In this document: positions 46,515 to 55,980 of the stretch, in pieces
Position numbering within the stretch: the first letter of the stretch is position 1
How the letters are laid out: each line of letters starts with the position of its first letter
Assembly: GCF_013369385.1 (NCBI RefSeq)
Contig: NZ_SZTO01000003.1
Coordinates: 124,001-188,000 of the forward strand
Direction of reading: 5' to 3'
DNA from: Vibrio sp. 05-20-BW147
GTDB taxonomy: Bacteria; Pseudomonadota; Gammaproteobacteria; Enterobacterales; Vibrionaceae
DNA length: 64,000 bases
Notes under the pieces: generated by a model
Told to the model about the DNA's origin: nothing
The model's input: only the letters and a program-made list of their open reading frames with translations
The model's database searches: none
Made by a program: the position numbers and the translations under genes

Positions 46515-48387
46515 AGCGCCAATCGCCTCGTAACTCTGCCACTTTTTGCTGCATGACTTCCGCAGAGGCGTTTTTAGGCTCGACAGGCAACCCAGCTTCA
46601 ATTTCTAGTCGAGACCAGAAACGGCTAGGTAGCCCTTTACAGGCTCGGCCTTTGTGGCGGCTGAAGTAGCTCCCCCACAAGCCTTTTAACGCCATTGGGA
46701 TAACGGGCACCGGGCTGCGACGAAGGATGATGTCAATTCCGCGCATAAATGGATTTATGTCGCCATTTTCCGTTAATCTGCCCTCAGGGAAAATACAGAC
46801 AATATGCCCTTCACTCAAAGCTTGTTCAACATCGTTAAATGCACGGCGGATAGAGGTTCTGTTGCTGGCGGAGATAGGAATGACCCCGGCAGTGCGTAAG
46901 AAGCGACGCAAAACCGGCAGCCTTGCGTATTCTTCTTCCATGACAAAACGAATCAATCGAGGGCAGACGGCACTCAGCAGTAAGGCATCCATGTAACTCA
47001 CGTGATTACAAACAATAAGCGCACCACCTTCTTTCGGTAAGTGGTGTAGATTCTTATGTGTCACACGATAGAGTGTGTGAGTAAGCACCCACACGAGGAA
47101 ACGCACGACAAACATGGGTGCTTGCAAAAAGAGATACGCAGCCACTAAAAAGTTGAGTATCGAAAGTAGCACAAAAAATTGTGGAATCGATATGCCGATC
47201 GCGGCAAGACAGACGATGCCCAATACTGCACTGCCCACCATAAACAGTGAGTTGTAAATATTGAGGCCCGCAATCACCTGCGCACGTTCACTTTCCTTGG
47301 CACGATGTTGCATCAGGGCATACAGAGGGACGATAAACAATCCACCTGAAACGCCGATCATGAGTAAGTAGCTAAACAGTGGCCAAAATGGCTGATACTG
47401 CACAAACTGTGCGAAGGTATGAAAGCGAGGTAGCTCGCTGGGTATCGATGTGGCCATCAAGTAGCCAAATACCGTAATACCTAACGCACCAATTGGGACG
47501 ATACCCACATCAATGCGGCCTTTAGACAGTTTGTTGCACGCCAGTGAACCGAGCGCGATACCAACAGAAAAGAGTGCCAACAAGAAAGAGACCGCACTTT
47601 CTGTGCCATTGAGATAAATCTTGGTGAAGTTGGGAAATTGAGTGAGGTACGCGGCACCAAGGAACCAAAACCAGCTGATCGCCATAATACATTGATATAC
47701 CACACGGTCCGATTTCGCGATGGCAATTGTGTGTTTCGTTTGACGATACGGTTGCCAGCGAAATTTTAGCTCTGGCGCGCATGCGTGCGCGACAGGAATC
47801 GCGCGGCTCGCGAGATAGCCGAATACAGCAAAGATAACGACACAAAAAGCGGCAACGTATTTTGCTTGCTCGTGTGAGGCAATAATACCCGCGCCTAATG
47901 TGCCGACAAGAATAGCAATAAAAGTCCCCGCTTCAACCAAAGCGTTACCGGGAACGAGCTCTTCTTGTTTCAGTTGCTGCGGAAGTAGCGCATATTTGAC
48001 TGGACCAAAAAATGCCGACTGTGTGCCCATCAAAAACAACAGCAGCAATAAGATGGTGTAGCTTTCGGTAATAAAACCGATAGCGCCGAGCAACATAATG
48101 GCGATTTCAAACAGTTTGACCTTGCGAATAAACCAAGACTTTTCGTATTTGTCTGCCAGCACACCCGCTGACGCGGAAAAAAGGAAAAATGGCAGAATGA
48201 ATAAGCCTGCGGCAAGGTTGATGAAAAGATCACTGGAGATTGACAGGGCACCAGTACCTGCAAATGCGACAAGCAGCAACAGCACATTTTTGAAAATGTT
48301 GTCGTTAAAGGCACCGAAAAATTGAGTAATGAAGTACGGCAGAAACTTACGCTGTGTTAACAGCGAGCTTTGGCTATTCGCGGCCAT
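46513..48387 (-). CDS. MFS transporter fused to PlsC-type acyltransferase (LplT/Aas-like)
   Basis: Fusion of two membrane-lipid functions in 624 residues. Residues about 1-410 form an MFS transporter with twelve helices resembling LplT (FFGAFNDNIFKNVLLLL; GVLADKYEKSW). The C-terminal part, about 440-600, is a glycerophosphate acyltransferase domain with the catalytic HX4D motif NHVSYMDA (H462, D467) and FPEGRLTENG. The acyl-ACP synthetase domain found in E. coli Aas is absent. A role in flipping lysophospholipids inward and reacylating them is inferred from LplT-Aas. The TetR gene 14 bp upstream shares its transcript. Confidence 0.88.
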   Translation of the reverse strand: MAANSQSSLLTQRKFLPYFITQFFGAFNDNIFKNVLLLLVAFAGTGALSISSDLFINLAAGLFILPFFLFSASAGVLADKYEKSWFIRKVKLFEIAIMLLGAIGFITESYTILLLLLFLMGTQSAFFGPVKYALLPQQLKQEELVPGNALVEAGTFIAILVGTLGAGIIASHEQAKYVAAFCVVIFAVFGYLASRAIPVAHACAPELKFRWQPYRQTKHTIAIAKSDRVVYQCIMAISWFWFLGAAYLTQFPNFTKIYLNGTESAVSFLLALFSVGIALGSLACNKLSKGRIDVGIVPIGALGITVFGYLMATSIPSELPRFHTFAQFVQYQPFWPLFSYLLMIGVSGGLFIVPLYALMQHRAKESERAQVIAGLNIYNSLFMVGSAVLGIVCLAAIGISIPQFFVLLSILNFLVAAYLFLQAPMFVVRFLVWVLTHTLYRVTHKNLHHLPKEGGALIVCNHVSYMDALLLSAVCPRLIRFVMEEEYARLPVLRRFLRTAGVIPISASNRTSIRRAFNDVEQALSEGHIVCIFPEGRLTENGDINPFMRGIDIILRRSPVPVIPMALKGLWGSYFSRHKGRACKGLPSRFWSRLEIEAGLPVEPKNASAEVMQQKVAELRGDWR

Positions 48388-48401
48388 GAAAGTTCCTTGT
48401 A

Positions 48402-48992
48402 TTACCAGTTGGTCAGATAGTTGGTCAAAAGACTGTCTATCAACTCTTTGCCATCAATTGGCTCACTGGAGAAAAATTTGTCATCCACACTCAGTAGCGT
48501 AATACCATGTACGCCAGACCACAACACGCGGCTCGCTTGCAACACTTCGGTTGGTGTGCGAGATGGCGCAAGTTGTTGCAATAGCGCTTCTAGCATACCG
48601 GTCATGTTGTCGATACGCTTTGCTTGCCATTCTGGTAACTCTGCACCATTCATGTTGTGCTCAAAAATTAAGCGCCAGCGGTGAGGGTGTTGTTGGGCAA
48701 AGTCATGGTAGCAATACGCAAGGTTAAATAGCGCCTGTTTTTTGTCTTGTGATGTTTTGACCACTTGCATGGCTTCTTGGGAAAGCTCATCCAAGGTTTG
48801 CGCGACGGCGTGCAACAGCAACAAGTTGTAACTGCCAAACACATTGACTAGGGTGCTTGGAACATAACCGATCATGTTTGCCAGCTTACGCAAACTTAAC
48901 TCGTGATACGAGTGATCTGCCAGAAACTCTTTAACAGTTTCAAGCGTTAATGCGATAAGTTCTTCTCTGGTGTGATCGTTTCTACGGGCCAT
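48402..48992 (-). CDS. TetR-family transcriptional regulator
   Basis: A 196-residue repressor. The helix-turn-helix lies at about 10-57 (LSLRKLANMIGYVPSTLVNV); the rest is a ligand-binding domain with an FEHNMNG...WSGVHGITLL region (WHG type). There is no clear Shine-Dalgarno before ATG 48992. The 17-bp palindrome at 49009-49025 sits over the expected transcription start of this gene, so it very likely represses itself and the MFS-acyltransferase gene. The ligand may be a lipid-related molecule; that is only a guess from the target. Confidence 0.88.
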   Translation of the reverse strand: MARRNDHTREELIALTLETVKEFLADHSYHELSLRKLANMIGYVPSTLVNVFGSYNLLLLHAVAQTLDELSQEAMQVVKTSQDKKQALFNLAYCYHDFAQQHPHRWRLIFEHNMNGAELPEWQAKRIDNMTGMLEALLQQLAPSRTPTEVLQASRVLWSGVHGITLLSVDDKFFSSEPIDGKELIDSLLTNYLTNW

Positions 48993-49008
48993 TTTTTCGT
49001 ACTACAAA

Positions 49009-49025
49009 TTGAACAACGTTCAATA
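49009..49025. promoter_or_regulatory. 17-bp palindromic operator for the TetR regulator
   Basis: ATTGAACAACGTTCAAT is a perfect inverted repeat (7+3+7). It starts right beside the -10 box of the TetR promoter and covers the expected +1, so a bound dimer would block initiation. Confidence 0.65.
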
Positions 49026-49054
49026 TTCTAAATTTGTCAATTATATACGTCAAC
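49026..49054 (-). promoter_or_regulatory. Sigma-70 promoter of the TetR / MFS-acyltransferase operon
   Basis: On the minus strand a TTGACG -35 box (49049-49054) and a TAGAAT -10 box (49026-49031) are exactly 17 bp apart. The predicted start point near 49019 leaves a leader of about 27 nt. Confidence 0.7.
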
Positions 49055-49233
49055 AAGACATCCAAATTAAGCATAGTACAGCGGCAATATTCTGATACAT
49101 GTCTAACTATTGTTTCCGTTTCAATGACGAAAGGATGCTTGTATGATGCATATTAGCTGGTGTTCTTCAAAACGCTTTGTCACACGAAGGGGACTAGTAA
49201 GTAAAGTTTCAATCAGACTACAAAAGGATAAAG

Positions 49234-50103
49234 ATGAAACGTTTATTATCGATTGTTGCCCTGCTGATGGTTTCTGTGATTGCTACTCCAATCGCCGAAG
49301 CGAAAAAAATGGGTGGTGGTAAGTCGTTTGGTAAAAGCTACAAAACGGCACCTGCACCAAAACAACAGCAGCAAAATACGAACAATATAGGTAAAGAGCA
49401 GACAGCAAAACAGAGCTCTAAGAAAGGCCTGATGGGCGGTATTCTTGGTGGCTTGTTGGCGGGTGGTTTGCTTGCTGCGTTCTTTGGGGGCGCGTTTGAA
49501 GGTATTCAGTTTATGGATATCCTCATCATCGGCTTAATTGCTTTCGTGATCTTTAAATTAATGCGTGGTTTGCTGGCTTCTAAGCAAGGCAGCATGAATC
49601 AGCATCGCCAGCAGCCGGCATTTGGCGGCCAAGCACCTAAGTTTGAGCAATCAAATGTTCATAACTTCGAGCAGTCACCAAATACGCCAACTGGTGGTTT
49701 TGGCTTTGGCGCGCAATCTGATGTACCACACAACTACCCTCCAGGTTTCGACCAAGTCGCGTTTGTGAATGGCGCGCGTGAACACTACCGTATCCTGCAA
49801 GGCGCTTGGAACCATAATCAACTGGAAACGATTGAAGAGTATGTTTCTCCAAGCTTGTGGGAAGACCTAAAAGCGGAGCGAGCGAAACTCGACGGTGAGC
49901 AGCATACGGATGTCATGTATGTGGATGCACAAATCGTTCGTGCTGATTACGACGCATCAACCGCGCACTTGAGCTTACAGTTCAGTGGTCGTTACCGCGA
50001 TGCAGTTGAAGGCATTGAAGAAGATATCACCGATATCTGGCACCTTGAGCGTGATCTAACAGCGCCAAATGCGCCGTGGATGATCGTGGGTATTCAAGGC
50101 TAA
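49234..50103 (+). CDS. Tim44-like domain membrane protein
   Basis: A 289-residue envelope protein. It has a signal peptide or N-terminal anchor (about 1-23, ending AEA), a Lys/Gln/Gly-rich low-complexity stretch, a Gly-rich hydrophobic segment followed by a membrane helix (about 65-110), a Gln/Gly/Phe-rich linker, and a C-terminal Tim44/MRPL45-type domain from about 165. In mitochondria this fold tethers the import motor; in bacteria its role is largely unknown. AAAGGA lies 6 nt before the ATG. Single gene with a strong terminator. Confidence 0.82.
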   Translation: MKRLLSIVALLMVSVIATPIAEAKKMGGGKSFGKSYKTAPAPKQQQQNTNNIGKEQTAKQSSKKGLMGGILGGLLAGGLLAAFFGGAFEGIQFMDILIIGLIAFVIFKLMRGLLASKQGSMNQHRQQPAFGGQAPKFEQSNVHNFEQSPNTPTGGFGFGAQSDVPHNYPPGFDQVAFVNGAREHYRILQGAWNHNQLETIEEYVSPSLWEDLKAERAKLDGEQHTDVMYVDAQIVRADYDASTAHLSLQFSGRYRDAVEGIEEDITDIWHLERDLTAPNAPWMIVGIQG

Positions 50104-50113
50104 ACAGCGCTTT

Positions 50114-50146
50114 GGTCTCAGTGTCACTCCGTTCATGTTTGAGACC
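50114..50146 (+). terminator. Hairpin after the Tim44-like gene
   Basis: Perfect 7-bp stem GGTCTCA / TGAGACC with a 19-nt loop, 10 nt after the stop codon, upstream of the main terminator. Confidence 0.4.
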
Positions 50147-50155
50147 TTGACAATT

Positions 50156-50192
50156 AAACCGCCCAAACTTTGAGAGTTTGCGGCGGTTTTTT
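50156..50192 (+). terminator. Rho-independent terminator of the Tim44-like gene
   Basis: Stem AAACCGCC-CAAACT / AGTTTG-GGCGGTTT with one bulged C and a 5-nt loop, running into a T-tract. It ends about 27 bp before the convergent SpoVR stop codon. Confidence 0.88.
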
Positions 50193-50219
50193 ATTCGATC
50201 AAACTTTTGTTTTGTTGCC

Positions 50220-51737
50220 TCAGTCGCCTCGTTGAGGACAGGTTGCCAAGATTTCTTTGTGGCCGGTTTCTTTTACTTCTTCCAAAATAACGTCAAACCC
50301 CCACAAACGATATAAGTGCTTCATCACCTCGTTGTAGCTCTTATCCAGAGGAATGCGGTTATGCGGGACGTATTGCAGGGTTAAAGAGCGATCGCCACGC
50401 ACATCAACTTTGTAGACTTGAATATTGGGCTCCAGGTTGGCTAGGTTGTATTGCGCAGCCAAGGTTTCCCGAATTTTGCGATAACCCATATCATCATGGA
50501 TAGCATTCACTTCGATGAAGTTTCTGCGGTCATCATCTTGGATCGCAAACAGTTTAAAATCGCGGATGAGTTTTGGGGATAGATACTGGCTTATAAAGCT
50601 CTCATCTTTAAAGTTGCGCATGGCGAAATGCACCGCATCGAGCCAATCGCTACCTGCTAAATCAGGGAACCACTCTTTGTCTTCATCTGTCGGTTCTTCA
50701 CAGATGCGCTTGATGTCACGGAACATCGCAAAACCTAACGCATAAGGGTTGATGCCGCTAAAGTAAGGGCTGTTATAGGGCGGCTGAGCAACCACACTGG
50801 TGTGGCTGTGCAGAAACTCTAAGATAAATTTGTCAGAGACCATCCCTTCATCATAAAGATGGTTGAGAATGGTGTAGTGCCAAAACGTTGCCCATCCTTC
50901 GTTCATCACTTGCGTCTGCTTTTGTGGGTAAAAGTATTGGCTAATTTTTCGCACAATACGCACGATTTCACGTTGCCAAGGTTCGAGCAGCGGCGCGTGC
51001 TTCTCAATGAAATAGAGAATGTTTTCTTGTGGCTCGCTTGGAAAATGGACAATACTTTGCTCTTCCTTGGATTTGGCCTTAGGCACCGTTCTCCAAAGCT
51101 CATTGACCTGTGATTGCAGATAGGCCTCCCGCTCCTCTTGTCGGGCCTTCTCTTCAGTGATTGAGATCTTCTCTGGGCGTTTATAACGGTCAACCCCATA
51201 GTTCATCAGTGCATGGCAGGAGTCGAGTAGCTTCTCTACCTCTGTGTCACCATATTTGGTTTCACATTCAGCAATGTACTTTTTAGCAAACAGCAAATAG
51301 TCGATAATCGAGCTGGCATCAGTCCAAGTTTGAAACAGATAATTGCCTTTAAAGAAAGAGTTGTGACCATAGCAGGCGTGAGCAATGACTAACGCTTGCA
51401 TCGTCACGGTGTTTTCTTCCATTAAGTAGGCAATACAGGGGTTGGAGTTTATGACGATTTCGTATGCGAGCCCCATTTGACCATGCTTGTAATTTTGTTC
51501 GGTCTGAATGAATTTTTTACCAAAAGACCAGTGGCTATAGTTAATCGGCATACCGATACTTGAATACGCATCCATCATCTGCTCAGAGGTAATGACTTCG
51601 ATCTGATTAGGATAGGTATCTAGGCGGTAATGCTCAGCGACACGTTTGATCTCGGTATGGTATTTTTCCAACAGATCAAAGGTCCAGTCTGGCCCATCTG
51701 GCAACATCTTGCTTTTTTTCTTTGTCTTGGTTGTCAT
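50220..51737 (-). CDS. SpoVR family protein (YcgB-like)
   Basis: Cytoplasmic protein of 505 residues, homologous to E. coli YcgB and Bacillus SpoVR; biochemical function unknown. Conserved blocks include DWTFDLLEKYHTEI at the start, AHACYGHNSFFKGN and QVMNEGWATFWHYTILNHLYD, with several histidines that could bind metal. GGAGG precedes the start. It is the third gene of prkA-yeaH-spoVR, only 9 bp after yeaH. In enteric bacteria the related genes are sigma-S and stress-linked. Confidence 0.92.
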   Translation of the reverse strand: MTTKTKKKSKMLPDGPDWTFDLLEKYHTEIKRVAEHYRLDTYPNQIEVITSEQMMDAYSSIGMPINYSHWSFGKKFIQTEQNYKHGQMGLAYEIVINSNPCIAYLMEENTVTMQALVIAHACYGHNSFFKGNYLFQTWTDASSIIDYLLFAKKYIAECETKYGDTEVEKLLDSCHALMNYGVDRYKRPEKISITEEKARQEEREAYLQSQVNELWRTVPKAKSKEEQSIVHFPSEPQENILYFIEKHAPLLEPWQREIVRIVRKISQYFYPQKQTQVMNEGWATFWHYTILNHLYDEGMVSDKFILEFLHSHTSVVAQPPYNSPYFSGINPYALGFAMFRDIKRICEEPTDEDKEWFPDLAGSDWLDAVHFAMRNFKDESFISQYLSPKLIRDFKLFAIQDDDRRNFIEVNAIHDDMGYRKIRETLAAQYNLANLEPNIQVYKVDVRGDRSLTLQYVPHNRIPLDKSYNEVMKHLYRLWGFDVILEEVKETGHKEILATCPQRGD

Positions 51738-51746
51738 ACAGGCCTC

Positions 51747-53018
51747 CTATGCCGTTTCCTTGTGAAACAGCTCTCTGAATACCGGGAAGATGTCTTCAAC
51801 GCTGCGAATGTTCTTCATCGCAAAATTATCAAAGCTCTCCTCAAGCTTTTCATATTCATGCCACAGCGTTTGGTGTGAACGTCGGGTAATTTCGATATAG
51901 GCGTAGTATTGGCAGTTAGGTAACAACTTGTTGGTTAATAGATCTTTACAGCGAGGGGAATCGTCTGCCCAATTATCCCCATCTGAGGCTTGTGCTGCAT
52001 AGACATTCCATTCACCAACGGGATAGCGAGCTTTAACAATTTCATCCATCAATTTGAGAGCACTGGAAACGATGGTGCCGCCAGTTTCTTGTGAGTAGAA
52101 AAACTCGTGCTCATCGACCTCTTTTGCTTGCGTATGGTGACGTATAAACACCACTTCCACGTTTTCATACGTGCGATTAAGGAACAGATAGAGCAGCACA
52201 TAAAAGCGCTTAGCGATGTCTTTGGTCGCTTGATCCATGGAGCCTGAAACGTCCATCAGACAAAACATGACGGCTTGGCTTGAAGGAACCGGTTTGCGCT
52301 CATAGTTTTTGAAACGTAAGTCAAACGTATCGATAAACGGCACGCTTTCAATCGCTTTACGTAGCTCTGCGATTTCTTGTTTAAGTTTCATTTCCTCCAG
52401 CTTTTGTGCGGGTTCTTGATTCTGGATGTGTTCCAGCTCCAGCTCTAGCTCGTGCAATAAACGCTTTTTGCCCGCAGACATTGCGGTCCGACGCGCAAGG
52501 GATTGCTGCAAAGAGCGCACAATGGAAATGTTGGAAGGCATCCCGGCGGTTTGATAGCCCGCGCGGTGTTTCTTCCACTCGGTAATTTTGTTCACCTGGT
52601 TTTTCTTTAGATTTGGCAAAGCCAAGTCCTCAAATAACAGGTCTAAGTACTCATCTTTTGAAATTTGGAAAACAAAATCGTCTTGTCCTTCGCCATCAGC
52701 ACTGGCATCACCGTCTCCAGCGCCACCGCCTCCTTGGCCACCTTTGGGTCTTTCAATTTTATCGCCGGTAATGAACTGGTCATTGCCAGGATGGACACGT
52801 TCTCGTAACCCCCCTTTGCCTTGATGGAAAAGAGGCTCTTTGATGTCTTTGTGCGGAATAGCAACGTCCTCACCCGTCTCCGTATTGGTGATCGAGCGAC
52901 GATTCACCGCATCCGCTACCGACTCTTTTATCTGCTCTTTATAGCGTCTCATGAAGCGCTGTCTGTTGACAGCGCTCTTGTTCTTGCCATTGAGCCTACG
53001 GTCTATAAATTGCGCCAT
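51747..53018 (-). CDS. yeaH: YeaH/YhbH family protein (DUF444)
   Basis: A 423-residue protein with a von Willebrand A-like C-terminal half: the [21 protein letters not shown] stretch carries a MIDAS-type DxSxS metal site. The middle is a Gly/Asp-rich low-complexity stretch ([20 protein letters not shown]). It lies between the PrkA and SpoVR genes and is regarded as a partner of the YeaG/PrkA kinase, since the pair is conserved; a direct interaction is inferred. GAGGGGA precedes the ATG. Confidence 0.93.
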   Translation of the reverse strand: MAQFIDRRLNGKNKSAVNRQRFMRRYKEQIKESVADAVNRRSITNTETGEDVAIPHKDIKEPLFHQGKGGLRERVHPGNDQFITGDKIERPKGGQGGGGAGDGDASADGEGQDDFVFQISKDEYLDLLFEDLALPNLKKNQVNKITEWKKHRAGYQTAGMPSNISIVRSLQQSLARRTAMSAGKKRLLHELELELEHIQNQEPAQKLEEMKLKQEIAELRKAIESVPFIDTFDLRFKNYERKPVPSSQAVMFCLMDVSGSMDQATKDIAKRFYVLLYLFLNRTYENVEVVFIRHHTQAKEVDEHEFFYSQETGGTIVSSALKLMDEIVKARYPVGEWNVYAAQASDGDNWADDSPRCKDLLTNKLLPNCQYYAYIEITRRSHQTLWHEYEKLEESFDNFAMKNIRSVEDIFPVFRELFHKETA

Positions 53019-53061
53019 GAAATTCCCCTCTCATGTTCCACAGACCTAACTCACATCCGGG

Positions 53062-54996
53062 TTAGGACGATTTACGTACGCGCAGGTACCACTCAGAAAG
53101 CAAGCGAACTTGTTTCTCGGTGTAGCCTTTTTCCATCATACGAGCGACAAAGTCATCGTGTTTCTTCTGGTCTTCAGAAGAGGTTTTTGCGTTAAAGGAG
53201 ATAACAGGAAGAAGATCTTCGGTGTTGGAGAACATTTTCTTCTCGATCACAGTGCGAAGTTTTTCATAGCTGGTCCACACAGGGTTTTGACCGTTGTTGC
53301 TGGCTTTCGCACGAAGCACAAAGTTAACGATTTCATTACGGAAATCTTTTGGATTAGAGATGCCCGCCGTTTTCTCAATTTTCTCCAACTCACCGTTTAA
53401 GGCCGAGCGGTCGAACAGCTGACCTGTCTCTGGATCGCGGTATTCTTGATCCTGAATCCAGAAGTCTGCGTAGGTGACATAGCGATCAAAGATGTTCTGA
53501 CCATATTCAGAATAAGACTCAAGGTAAGCGGTTTGAATTTCTTTACCGATGAACTCGACGTAGCGAGGCACCAAGTAACCTTTCAAAAATTCCAAATAAC
53601 GTTCAGCCGTTTCTTGCGGGAACTGTTCACGCTCAACTTGCTGTTCGATGACATAGAAGAGGTGGACAGGGTTAGCGGCCACTTCAGTTTGGTCGAAGTT
53701 AAACACACGAGAAAGAATCTTGAACGCAAAGCGCGTTGAGAGCCCCTTCATGCCTTCGTCCACGCCCGCATAATCGCGGTACTCTTGATAGCTCTTGGCT
53801 TTTGGATCGGTATCTTTCAACGTTTCGCCATCGTATACCCGCATTTTAGAGAAAATGGACGAGTTTTCTGGCTCTTTGAGGCGCGAAAGAATACTGAACT
53901 GAGCCAACAGCTCTAAAGTACTTGGTGAACATGGTGCTTTGGAAAGCTCAGAGTGCTCTAGCAATTTCTGGTAAATTTTCACTTCCTCAGAAACGCGTAA
54001 GCAGTAAGGGACTTTGACGATATAGACGCGGTCCAAAAACGCTTCGTTGTTTTTGTTGTTACGGAAAGTCTGCCACTCGGATTCATTGGAGTGAGCCAAT
54101 ATCATGCCTTCAAATGGAATCGCAGAGAGTCCCTCAGTACCATTAAAGTTGCCTTCTTGAGTCGCCGTCAAGAGAGGGTGGAGCACCTTGATGGGTGCTT
54201 TAAACATCTCTACAAACTCCATCAAACCTTGGTTTGCTTTACATAAAGCACCAGAGTAGCTGTACGCGTCGGGATCGTCTTGCGAATAATGTTCCAGTTT
54301 GCGGATGTCGACTTTGCCGACCAGTGATGAGATGTCTTGGTTGTTGTCATCACCTGGTTCGGTTTTTGCGATACCCACTTGATCGAGTATGGAAGGGCGA
54401 ACTTTCACGACTTTAAACTGACTGATATCCCCACCAAACTCATGCAGACGTTTAGCTGCCCAAGGTGACATGATGGAGCGTAAATAACGTTTTTCGATGC
54501 CATATTCTTTTTGCAATATTTCGCCATCTTCATTGACGTCAAATAAGCAGAAAGGGTGGTCGTTTACAGGGCTGCGTTTCCCGTTGGCGGTGAGCACGTA
54601 AATCGGCATTTGTTGCATTAGTGCTTTGAGCTTTTCTGCCAGCGACGATTTACCACCGCCCACAGGGCCCAGTAGGTAAAGAATCTGCTTGCGTTCTTCC
54701 AGCCCTTGAGCGGCGTGTTTTAGGTAGGAGACGATCTGTTCAATCGCTTCTTCCATTCCATAGAAATCTTTAAAGGTTTTATAGCGTGAAATCACACGGT
54801 TAGAGAAAATACGGCTTAATCGTGGATGCATCGACGTATCGACTAACTCAGGTTCTCCGATGGCCATAAGAAGTCGTTCAGCGGCATTCGCATAGGCACT
54901 TTTGTCATCTTTACATAGTGCAAGAAAGTCCTGTATCGACATCTCTTCATCTTTTGCTGCTTCATAGCGCGCTTGATAGTGGTCAAAAATACTCAT
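53062..54996 (-). CDS. yeaG: PrkA/YeaG family AAA+ serine kinase
   Basis: Cytoplasmic protein of 644 residues. An N-terminal AAA+ domain holds Walker A GPVGGGKSS at 110-118. The C-terminal half is the kinase-like PrkA domain. It is nearly full length compared with E. coli YeaG (644). It is the first gene of the run with yeaH and spoVR, with GGGGA 8 nt before the ATG. E. coli YeaG works in nitrogen starvation and sigma-S control; a similar stress role is likely here. No clean sigma-S promoter could be fixed. Confidence 0.94.
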   Translation of the reverse strand: MSIFDHYQARYEAAKDEEMSIQDFLALCKDDKSAYANAAERLLMAIGEPELVDTSMHPRLSRIFSNRVISRYKTFKDFYGMEEAIEQIVSYLKHAAQGLEERKQILYLLGPVGGGKSSLAEKLKALMQQMPIYVLTANGKRSPVNDHPFCLFDVNEDGEILQKEYGIEKRYLRSIMSPWAAKRLHEFGGDISQFKVVKVRPSILDQVGIAKTEPGDDNNQDISSLVGKVDIRKLEHYSQDDPDAYSYSGALCKANQGLMEFVEMFKAPIKVLHPLLTATQEGNFNGTEGLSAIPFEGMILAHSNESEWQTFRNNKNNEAFLDRVYIVKVPYCLRVSEEVKIYQKLLEHSELSKAPCSPSTLELLAQFSILSRLKEPENSSIFSKMRVYDGETLKDTDPKAKSYQEYRDYAGVDEGMKGLSTRFAFKILSRVFNFDQTEVAANPVHLFYVIEQQVEREQFPQETAERYLEFLKGYLVPRYVEFIGKEIQTAYLESYSEYGQNIFDRYVTYADFWIQDQEYRDPETGQLFDRSALNGELEKIEKTAGISNPKDFRNEIVNFVLRAKASNNGQNPVWTSYEKLRTVIEKKMFSNTEDLLPVISFNAKTSSEDQKKHDDFVARMMEKGYTEKQVRLLSEWYLRVRKSS

Positions 54997-55353
54997 GTCA
55001 CATTCCCCTTCTTATTCGGTCTGCTGACGAACGTTGGCAAATATCGTCCCTTCTCTTTGATAAGCCTAGACGGGGATTTTCAATTTTGCCCAATAAATTA
55101 TGCATTTATTTAAGATAGGCGAGAGTTTGTTGCTTGCAGATTTGGCAGGTTTTTTTCCCAGTTAAAGAGCTCGAACCAAGGTGAGACAAGGGAAGCTAGA
55201 TGATTGAAAGAATGGGGGTTGTTAAATTAATGTTGAAGTTTTTTGTCGTGTAGATTGGGATTTTTTTGTCTTGCACGAACAAAAAAGGCTGACACTGGTC
55301 AACCTTTTATTTGAAATCTTGTCTGTTCGTCTGCGAAACGCTACGTTCTAAAA
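54997..55353. other. Intergenic region between prkA/yeaG and yfbU
   Basis: 357 bp without a gene. It must hold the promoter of the prkA-yeaH-spoVR run, in the AT-rich part near 55090-55170. The yfbU terminator lies at 55272-55298. I see no clear operator. Confidence 0.5.
55272..55298 (-). terminator. Rho-independent terminator of yfbU
   Basis: On the minus strand AAAAGG-TTGAC pairs with GTCAG-CCTTTTTT (one A-C mismatch) around a 4-nt loop, ending in a T-tract, 55 nt after the yfbU stop. Confidence 0.75.
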
Positions 55354-55854
55354 CTAGGCATTAAAAATTTGGCGCAGTTCTGTCGCACATAAGTGGTATT
55401 GACGAGGGCACTTGCGCCAAGTCGCCAACATACGGCGGTATTTTTCCAGCATCGGCATTTGGCTGTTGAAGTGGTGGTCACCTTTATCGAATTGAGGGTA
55501 GAGACCTTCAGATTCGGTTAAGAATCGAACGTAGTGAACCAATTGTGCTTCAGAGGCAATATCAAAACCAAGGAACTGAAGGCGACGCTGATCAACCTGG
55601 GTAGATTCCTCCGCATCGAGCATGCGGAAAGACTCTTGCATTGCATGGTACATTTCCATCACATCGATAATTTCTTTACAAAGTGCTTCAGTGATGCAGC
55701 CGTAATCTTTGTTCAACTCACGCATTTGCAGCTCATAGCCACGCTCAACGATGGTCTGAAAACGCTGATATTTTTCGGCATTTTCAGGGTCGATCTGAGA
55801 CATCAACTTGTACTGGTTGGATAGGATCAATCGTTGTGCATTCGACATTTCCAT
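55354..55854 (-). CDS. yfbU: YfbU family protein
   Basis: Small cytoplasmic protein of 166 residues, clearly Yfb[51 protein letters not shown] and [18 protein letters not shown] run in the family order. E. coli YfbU has 164 residues and no firmly established function; overproduction has been tied to growth arrest. GAGGT lies just before the ATG. Single gene with its own terminator. Confidence 0.93.
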   Translation of the reverse strand: MEMSNAQRLILSNQYKLMSQIDPENAEKYQRFQTIVERGYELQMRELNKDYGCITEALCKEIIDVMEMYHAMQESFRMLDAEESTQVDQRRLQFLGFDIASEAQLVHYVRFLTESEGLYPQFDKGDHHFNSQMPMLEKYRRMLATWRKCPRQYHLCATELRQIFNA

Positions 55855-55980
55855 GGTGACCTCACTATATATTCTCTAATTGTGTTGTTGACGTTAGGTT
55901 AGCGGAACATCACACGATGAAACATGATCTCAACACAGTTTTAATGGGAAAAATGGAAAATTTGTTTGTTGATCTGAGCA

